Below are positions 59,362 through 64,000 of a stretch of 64,000 nucleotides of DNA, piece after piece. Positions within the stretch are counted from its first letter, which is position 1, and each line of letters opens with the position of its first letter. Both the position numbers and the translations under genes were made by a program. This DNA is from JBBREP01 sp038202885. Lineage in GTDB: Bacteria; Actinomycetota; Acidimicrobiia; IMCC26256; PALSA-610. Below the pieces are notes generated by a model, which had not been told where the DNA came from, searched no databases, and saw only the letters and a list, made by a program, of their open reading frames with translations. Location of the stretch: assembly GCA_038202885.1 (NCBI GenBank), contig JBBREP010000004.1, forward strand, positions 1 through 64,000. Reading direction: 5' to 3'.

Positions 59362-60828
59362 TCACCGGGCACCCACCGCGAGCACGTCGTCGATGCCGCC
59401 CCGCAGGTCGCTGAGCATGGCCTCGCCGTCGGGAATGGCAGCGGTGTCGCTGACCACGCCGACGCAGCAGGTGTCGACGTGCGACAGCAGCGTCACGTTC
59501 ACGGCCGCGCCCGACGGTGGCCCGAACGCGTAGAGCCGCTCGACTTTGGCGCCGCCGAGATACACCGGCACCGGGGCTCCAGGAACGTTCGAGGTCACGA
59601 AATCGACGCACTTCAACATGCCGCCGAACAGGGCTGTTGTGGTCGATGTGGGTAGGCGGTTGAGCACGCCGGCCAACGTACCGGTAAGGCCGAGCGCGGG
59701 CTCGTGGCGCCACTCGCGCACGAGTGCACCGACAGCCTGCATCCGTTCGATTGGGTCGGTGATGCTCGCTGGTACCGCGAAACGCGCTGGTGCAAAGTGA
59801 TTCCCGCCCGCGGTGCTGCCTTCGTTGCGGAGGTTGATGGGCATCGTCATGCGCAGCTCGTCGACGGGGGAGCCGTGGCGCTCGTGATAGCTGGAGAGGC
59901 CGCCAATCACGCCAGCGACAAACGCGTCGTTCAAGCTGCGCTGGGCCTTCTTTGCGGCGCGTTTCAAGTCGTCGAGGGAGATGTCGAACGCGTCGAGGCG
60001 ACGGCCCATCCCGCGCCGGGTCATCAACGGCGACATTGGTGCGCTCGCGGGCGCGATGGCGCGGCCGATCGAGCGTGCGGTGTCGACCGCGCGCACTGCA
60101 CTGCCGAAGGGGTCGCGTGCCGCGCTCGTGATCGTGTCGAGTGCGCCCGTGGGTACTCGACGGCCGATCCCCATCCAGCGCCGCGTGGTGTGCGCCACCG
60201 AGTCGAGTACGAGGTCGCCGCTTCCCATCGGTTCGGCGTGTGGCGCGGCGACGAAATCACGCGCCTTGGCGACGCCCGGCGCCAGGTCGACGAGCTGCGC
60301 GAGCAGCTCGACGCCGCCCACGCCGTCAGTGACGGAGTGGTGCACCTTCATGATCATCGCGGCGCGCCCGTCGGCGAGGCCATCGAGCACGATCGTTTCC
60401 CACAGTGGGCGGGCCCGGTCGAAGCTCGATTGTGCGAGCGGACCCAGGAAGTCGAGGAGTTGTCTATCGTTACCGGGTGGCGGCAGCACCATGTGGCGCA
60501 GGTGATAGTCGATGTCGAAGTTCGATTCGACGGCCCAGCGCGGTGGACCGATGCGCATCGGGGGCGTGAGCACGCGCTGGCGCAGCCGCGGAATCGTGAC
60601 GCTCGCGTGTTCGTACCGGCGACGCAGCCGCGCGAAGTCGGGCGCGTGATCAAGGATGGCGACCGCGAGGATCGTGGAGCGCAGGATCGGGTCCTTTTCG
60701 ATGTTCCACATCAGCGCGTCGGCATCGCTCATGTGTCGATCGAATTGGGCCCCGCTGCCAATGTCAGGCATCGCCGGACCCGATGATTCCTGCGCGGGTT
60801 CGCGCTGGGGAGGTGCGACGTCGCTCAC
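59362..60828 (-). CDS. wax ester synthase/diacylglycerol acyltransferase (WS/DGAT)
   Basis: 488 aa; Met20 and Met33 are alternative starts, the latter directly before conserved DALMWNIE. The catalytic HHxxxDG is His163-His164-...-Asp168-Gly169 in KVHHSVTDGVGG. Other family segments are PRWAVESNFDIDYHLRH, NDAFVAGVIGGL, MPINLR and TSNVPGAPVPVYLGGA. The enzyme esterifies acyl-CoA with fatty alcohol or diacylglycerol for storage lipid. It is divergent from the epoxide hydrolase at 61017, with tandem repeats between. Confidence 0.95.
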   Translation of the reverse strand: MSDVAPPQREPAQESSGPAMPDIGSGAQFDRHMSDADALMWNIEKDPILRSTILAVAILDHAPDFARLRRRYEHASVTIPRLRQRVLTPPMRIGPPRWAVESNFDIDYHLRHMVLPPPGNDRQLLDFLGPLAQSSFDRARPLWETIVLDGLADGRAAMIMKVHHSVTDGVGGVELLAQLVDLAPGVAKARDFVAAPHAEPMGSGDLVLDSVAHTTRRWMGIGRRVPTGALDTITSAARDPFGSAVRAVDTARSIGRAIAPASAPMSPLMTRRGMGRRLDAFDISLDDLKRAAKKAQRSLNDAFVAGVIGGLSSYHERHGSPVDELRMTMPINLRNEGSTAGGNHFAPARFAVPASITDPIERMQAVGALVREWRHEPALGLTGTLAGVLNRLPTSTTTALFGGMLKCVDFVTSNVPGAPVPVYLGGAKVERLYAFGPPSGAAVNVTLLSHVDTCCVGVVSDTAAIPDGEAMLSDLRGGIDDVLAVGAR

Positions 60829-60890
60829 ACTGCCACGCTACCCACGGTCGCAAGCCCGCAGTCCGCGAGCGCGAGGTCGTGGAGCGGGCG

Positions 60891-60992
60891 AGCGGGGGTG
60901 CAGCGAAGGAGCCCTTGGGGGCGCGAGCCGAAGGCGAGCGGGGGTGCAGCGAAGGAGCCCTTGGGGGCGCGAGCCGAGGGCGAGCGGGGGTG
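60891..60992. repeat. 46-bp tandem repeat (2.2 copies)
   Basis: The unit starts AGCGGGGGTGCAGCGAAGGA and ends CGAGCCGAAGGCG; a second copy follows with one change (A to G), and then the first ten bases of a third. Located between the divergent WS/DGAT and epoxide hydrolase genes, in the likely promoter zone of the latter, 25 bp before its start codon. Confidence 0.9.
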
Positions 60993-61016
60993 GACAGGCA
61001 GTTAGCGTGCCGGGCC

Positions 61017-61898
61017 ATGCGAGAGCGCTACGTGGTTGCCAATGGGATGCGCCTCTACTGCCTTGAAGCGGGCGATCCCAGTGATCCGTTGGTGTTGCTG
61101 TGCCACGGCTTCCCTGAACTGGCGCTGTCGTGGCGACACCAAATCGACACGCTCGCGGCACTCGGCTATCACGTCGTCGCGCCCGATATGCCGGGTTACG
61201 GACGCTCCGACAAGCCCGATGTGGCCTACGACGTCGTGTTCCTGAACGGCACGCTTGCCGCGCTCGTCCGGGCGCTCGGCCACCACCGGTGTGTGATCGC
61301 GGGCCACGACTGGGGTGGGATCCTCGTGTGGCATTTCGCGCGGATGTTTCCCGACATCACTGCGGGTGTGGTCGGAGTGAACACCCCGGACCTGCCACGG
61401 CCGCCGATTCCGCCCGTCGAGTTGCTGCGGTCGATCTTCGTCGACACCCCGATCTACATCATTCAGTTCCAAGAACCCGGCCTGGCCGAGTGGGTGTTGT
61501 CGTGGGGGCGTGGCGCGGATGACTTCATCGAGATGATCTTCCTCAACGAGATGTTGCGAAATCGCGAGGCGTTCCCACCCGAAATACTCGAGCAGTACAA
61601 GCAGGCCTTTCGACCCGCTGGCGCGTTGACACCGCCGATCGAGTACTACCGCAACATGGATCGCAACTGGGAGCTGTCGGCGGCGTGGGCCGATCGCACG
61701 ATCGACGTGCCGTGCCTCATGATCTCGGCGGCCGACGACCCGGTGCTCACCCCCGCGATGACGATCGGTATGGAGGAACGGGTACCGACGCTCATGCGGG
61801 TGGTGATCGACGATTGTGGTCACTGGACGCAACAGGAACGTCCCGAACAGACAAACGCAGCGTTCGCCCAGTATCTCGCCACGCTCGAGCGTTGGTGA
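61017..61898 (+). CDS. epoxide hydrolase (alpha/beta-hydrolase fold)
   Basis: 293 aa from ATG 61017. The oxyanion motif is CHGFPE (about 29-34), the nucleophile Asp98 is in GHDWGG, which marks the epoxide hydrolase/haloalkane dehalogenase branch, and the final His is in CGHWTQQERPE. Cap-domain tyrosines that activate the epoxide are plausible in 'EYYRNMDRNWE'. It is possibly read from a promoter within or near the tandem repeat. Confidence 0.93.
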   Translation: MRERYVVANGMRLYCLEAGDPSDPLVLLCHGFPELALSWRHQIDTLAALGYHVVAPDMPGYGRSDKPDVAYDVVFLNGTLAALVRALGHHRCVIAGHDWGGILVWHFARMFPDITAGVVGVNTPDLPRPPIPPVELLRSIFVDTPIYIIQFQEPGLAEWVLSWGRGADDFIEMIFLNEMLRNREAFPPEILEQYKQAFRPAGALTPPIEYYRNMDRNWELSAAWADRTIDVPCLMISAADDPVLTPAMTIGMEERVPTLMRVVIDDCGHWTQQERPEQTNAAFAQYLATLERW

Positions 61899-61932
61899 GC
61901 ACCCACCGAAGCGAGCGTTACGCTTCGGCGTG

Positions 61933-62280
61933 ATGGACAAGCTCAAGGCCGTGTGCGGGTGCGGCGTGCATCATTCGACGCCGGCGTGGATGTGGCTGCT
62001 CGTGGTCGGCGCGGCCATTGCCGCGATGGCAGTGTCGCCACTGCTGCGCCGGTCCGTCCGCCGGCACGGGTTTGGGGCTCGCGGCGAACGCAGCGCCGCG
62101 CAGCGCGCCAACATCGTCGTGTGCGGGGCGACCTTCGTGGTGTGTGCAGCAATCGGTTGGCGACTCGTGCTCGTGGCCGCGGTGTTCGTCGCGGCGATCA
62201 TCGGTCGTGCCGTAACACTTGGCGCACGCGAACACGCCGAGGATCGCGCTCAGGCGCCGAAGCGGGTGCCCAGCGCGTAG
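61933..62280 (+). CDS. small membrane protein, unknown function
   Basis: 115 aa from ATG 61933. A short N-terminus with VCGCGVHH (two Cys and two His, possibly metal-binding) precedes three hydrophobic segments at about 19-38, 61-75 and 78-92 separated by basic residues. The family is unknown. The 3' end overlaps a convergent amidohydrolase gene by 31 nt. Confidence 0.6.
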   Translation: MDKLKAVCGCGVHHSTPAWMWLLVVGAAIAAMAVSPLLRRSVRRHGFGARGERSAAQRANIVVCGATFVVCAAIGWRLVLVAAVFVAAIIGRAVTLGAREHAEDRAQAPKRVPSA

Positions 62281-63305
62281 CAATCGAGCGCCGTTTCTCC
62301 CATGACGGCGTCGAGCGCCGTCGCGTCGAGCGAGGGGTTCTCGTGCAGGAACTCTTCGACGGCGTCGGGAAACGCCGCGTCGGGATGCGGAAAGTCGCTC
62401 GCCCACAGCACGTGGTCTGCGCCAACCGTCTCCACCGTGCGCCCCACGAGGTGGTCTTCGGGATCACACGAGATCACACATTGACGCGCGAAGTACTCCG
62501 ACGCCGACAGCGACAAGTGCTTCGTATCGGAGTCGCGCATCCACGCGATGTGATCATCGAGACGCGCCAGCCAGTAGGGGAGCCACCCGGTGCCGGACTC
62601 GAGGAATGCCACCCGCATCGCGGGATGACGCTCGAGCGCGCCGTCGAGCACCAGACTCGTCATTGCGGCCATCTGCTCCATCGGATGCGAGCACAAGTGG
62701 CGGGCGGTGAAGCCAGAGAAACGATCGGCACCGATGGTGGGGCCACCCTGTACGCCGAGGCCCTCATGCACCGCGAGCACCAGACCCGTGGCTTCGAGTT
62801 CGTCATACAGCGGATCGAAGAACGGGTCGCCGAGGTTGCGGCCGTACATGAAGTTCGGCCGGACCATCATGGCGACGAGCCCGAGCCCATGGACGCGTGA
62901 CGCCTCTCGCGCTGCGGCCAGCGGATCGAGCGTGCACGCGATACCCGCGCCGGCGAGTCGGTCCGGCGCGTGCGCGCAGTACTGCGCGATCCAGTCGTTG
63001 TAACCGCGGCAGGCTGCGACCTGGTCGTCGGCGGTCAGGTCGGCCTGGAACGGCACGAACAGTCCGACCGATGGGTACAGCACGGCGGCGTCGATACCCT
63101 GCGCGTTCATCGCGTGGAGATACGACGGCGCATTCCAACCCTGGTCCCACTGTTCTGTGAGATCGGCGCCACCGCACGCTTCGAACGGCGTGTTGGGCGA
63201 GATCGTGATCGGGTTGTGATCGGCGCGGTGTGCCGCGCCGAAGATGCCGCCCGGTTCGATCACGTGACCGTCACCGTCGACGACGAGACGGGGGCGTCGC
63301 GTCAC
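62250..63305 (-). CDS. amidohydrolase family protein (amidohydrolase_2)
   Basis: 351 aa from GTG 63305, overlapping the SDR stop as GTGA. The TIM-barrel landmarks are VVDGDGHVIEP (the N-terminal metal motif), VHEGLGVQGG, 'RVAFLESGTGWLPYWLARLDDH' in parts, and WASDFPHPDA. It differs from the amidohydrolase at 15703 but belongs to the same superfamily, which includes ACMSD-type decarboxylases. It is coupled to the SDR upstream, so both may process one intermediate. Confidence 0.92.
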   Translation of the reverse strand: MTRRPRLVVDGDGHVIEPGGIFGAAHRADHNPITISPNTPFEACGGADLTEQWDQGWNAPSYLHAMNAQGIDAAVLYPSVGLFVPFQADLTADDQVAACRGYNDWIAQYCAHAPDRLAGAGIACTLDPLAAAREASRVHGLGLVAMMVRPNFMYGRNLGDPFFDPLYDELEATGLVLAVHEGLGVQGGPTIGADRFSGFTARHLCSHPMEQMAAMTSLVLDGALERHPAMRVAFLESGTGWLPYWLARLDDHIAWMRDSDTKHLSLSASEYFARQCVISCDPEDHLVGRTVETVGADHVLWASDFPHPDAAFPDAVEEFLHENPSLDATALDAVMGETALDCYALGTRFGA

Positions 63306-64000
63306 GGCCGGCGTGCGGCGAGACCGCCGTCGAGCGGAATCACCGCGCCTGAGATGTAGGCCGCGCTTGGCGAACACAGGAATGCGATCGTGTCGGCCAC
63401 CTCCGACGCAGTCCCGAGCCTGCGCATCGGCGAGTTGCTCGTCACCATGTCGATGATGCGCTGCGGATCTCCGGTGCTCTTTGCCATCTGCATGAACAGC
63501 CCGGCGTCGGTCGCCGACGGTGACACCACGTTCACCCGCACACCCTCGGCGGCGTGCTCGATCGCGGCTTGTTTTGCGAGGTTGTTGAGCGCGCCCTTCG
63601 ATGCGCAGTACGCGGCGTACCCGGGTGACCCAATCGCACCCAACACCGATCCGAGCAGCACGACCGCACCTCCGCCGCTCGTCGCGATGTGCGGTATCGC
63701 GTGCTTCATGCAGAGGAACGGACCTTTGAGGTTCACATCGAGCACGCGTTGCCAATCGTCATCACTGCAGTCGACAGCCGCGGCGCGCACTTCGATGGCC
63801 GCACTGCACACGAGGATGTCGATGCGTCCGTGACGCTCGACGACGGCGTCGACCATCGCGGCGACCTCGCCCTCGTCGGTGACATCGACCGTCTCGGCCT
63901 CCACGGGAAGGCCGGACGCGCGCAGGTTGTCGGCGACCTGTTGCCCGCCGCGCTCATTGATGTCGGCAACGATCACGATGGCTTTGTCGGCTGCGAGCCG
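63302..64000 (-). CDS. short-chain dehydrogenase (5' end beyond the window)
   Basis: The frame is open to the right edge; the glycine-rich cofactor loop lies outside the window, and what is visible starts in the strand KAIVIVADIN, whose aspartate suggests NAD(H). Visible motifs are VCSAAIEVR (NAG site, here SAA), a serine in LLGSVLGAIG, YAAYCASKGALNNLAK (Tyr-x3-Lys) and the C-terminal SGAVIPLDGG. It is cotranscribed with the amidohydrolase that overlaps its stop. Confidence 0.93.
   Translation of the reverse strand, partial: RLAADKAIVIVADINERGGQQVADNLRASGLPVEAETVDVTDEGEVAAMVDAVVERHGRIDILVCSAAIEVRAAAVDCSDDDWQRVLDVNLKGPFLCMKHAIPHIATSGGGAVVLLGSVLGAIGSPGYAAYCASKGALNNLAKQAAIEHAAEGVRVNVVSPSATDAGLFMQMAKSTGDPQRIIDMVTSNSPMRRLGTASEVADTIAFLCSPSAAYISGAVIPLDGGLAARRP

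Overview
The window is high-GC DNA with dense genes, frequent 1-17 nt gene overlaps and many GTG/TTG starts. The content suggests an actinobacterium, most likely an uncultured member of class Acidimicrobiia: many luciferase-like (probably F420-using) oxidoreductases, a Ddn-type nitroreductase, a wax-ester synthase/DGAT, a P450, a mycobacterial-type SerC, and a GlpR/SepX-like membrane protein beside moaC. Class-level placement is inference. No insertion sequence, CRISPR array or prophage was recognised.

Layout. 1-5.6 kb: a Gly-rich surface protein, an FG-GAP/UnbV lipoprotein, a small lipoprotein, moaC, a GlpR/SepX-like protein and a bacterial translin homologue. 5.7-9.3 kb: an ECF sigma factor with its membrane partner, tRNA-Ala(CGC), a DUF4160/DUF2442 pair and a DUF952-GNAT fusion. 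9.9-15.6 kb: a Ddn-type protein, two overlapping alpha/beta-hydrolases (one without its nucleophile), a Uup-like ABC-F ATPase and a secreted HExxE protein. 15.7-20.6 kb: a catabolic cluster (amidohydrolase, two LLM enzymes, P450). 20.7-25.7 kb: M28 peptidase, a basic coiled-coil protein, a dinB remnant, SRPBCC protein, XRE regulator and aminotransferase. 25.7-32.3 kb: a heterodimeric ABC exporter overlapping glnD, with glnB divergent. 32.4-38.7 kb: limonene-epoxide-hydrolase-like protein, a five-gene ferredoxin/acyl-CoA ligase/SDR/LLM operon and another SDR. 38.7-53.6 kb: GGDEF-EAL protein, UnbU-like membrane protein, Rieske oxygenase, MFS transporter, band-7 protein, serine hydrolase, acyl-CoA synthetase, AlkA-type glycosylase and a His/Cys-rich membrane protein. 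53.8-64 kb: the serC/thioredoxin-fold/UGSC operon, a membrane molybdoenzyme pair, WS/DGAT, epoxide hydrolase, amidohydrolase and SDR.

The most striking element is at 54573-55103 (minus). Two reading-frame halves are joined by an in-frame UGA in a U-G-S-C motif, followed by a hairpin that fits the bacterial SECIS model. I read it as a single selenoprotein gene of the UGSC family. It is translationally coupled to a thioredoxin-fold fusion protein (CPTC motif) and sits downstream of serC. No selenocysteine machinery lies in the window, so the claim depends on the rest of the genome.

A second notable element is a roughly 60 bp palindromic repeat in three copies (20579, 32836, 48558). Each copy lies directly 3' of a gene on the same strand, and one supplies the last codons and the stop of its gene.
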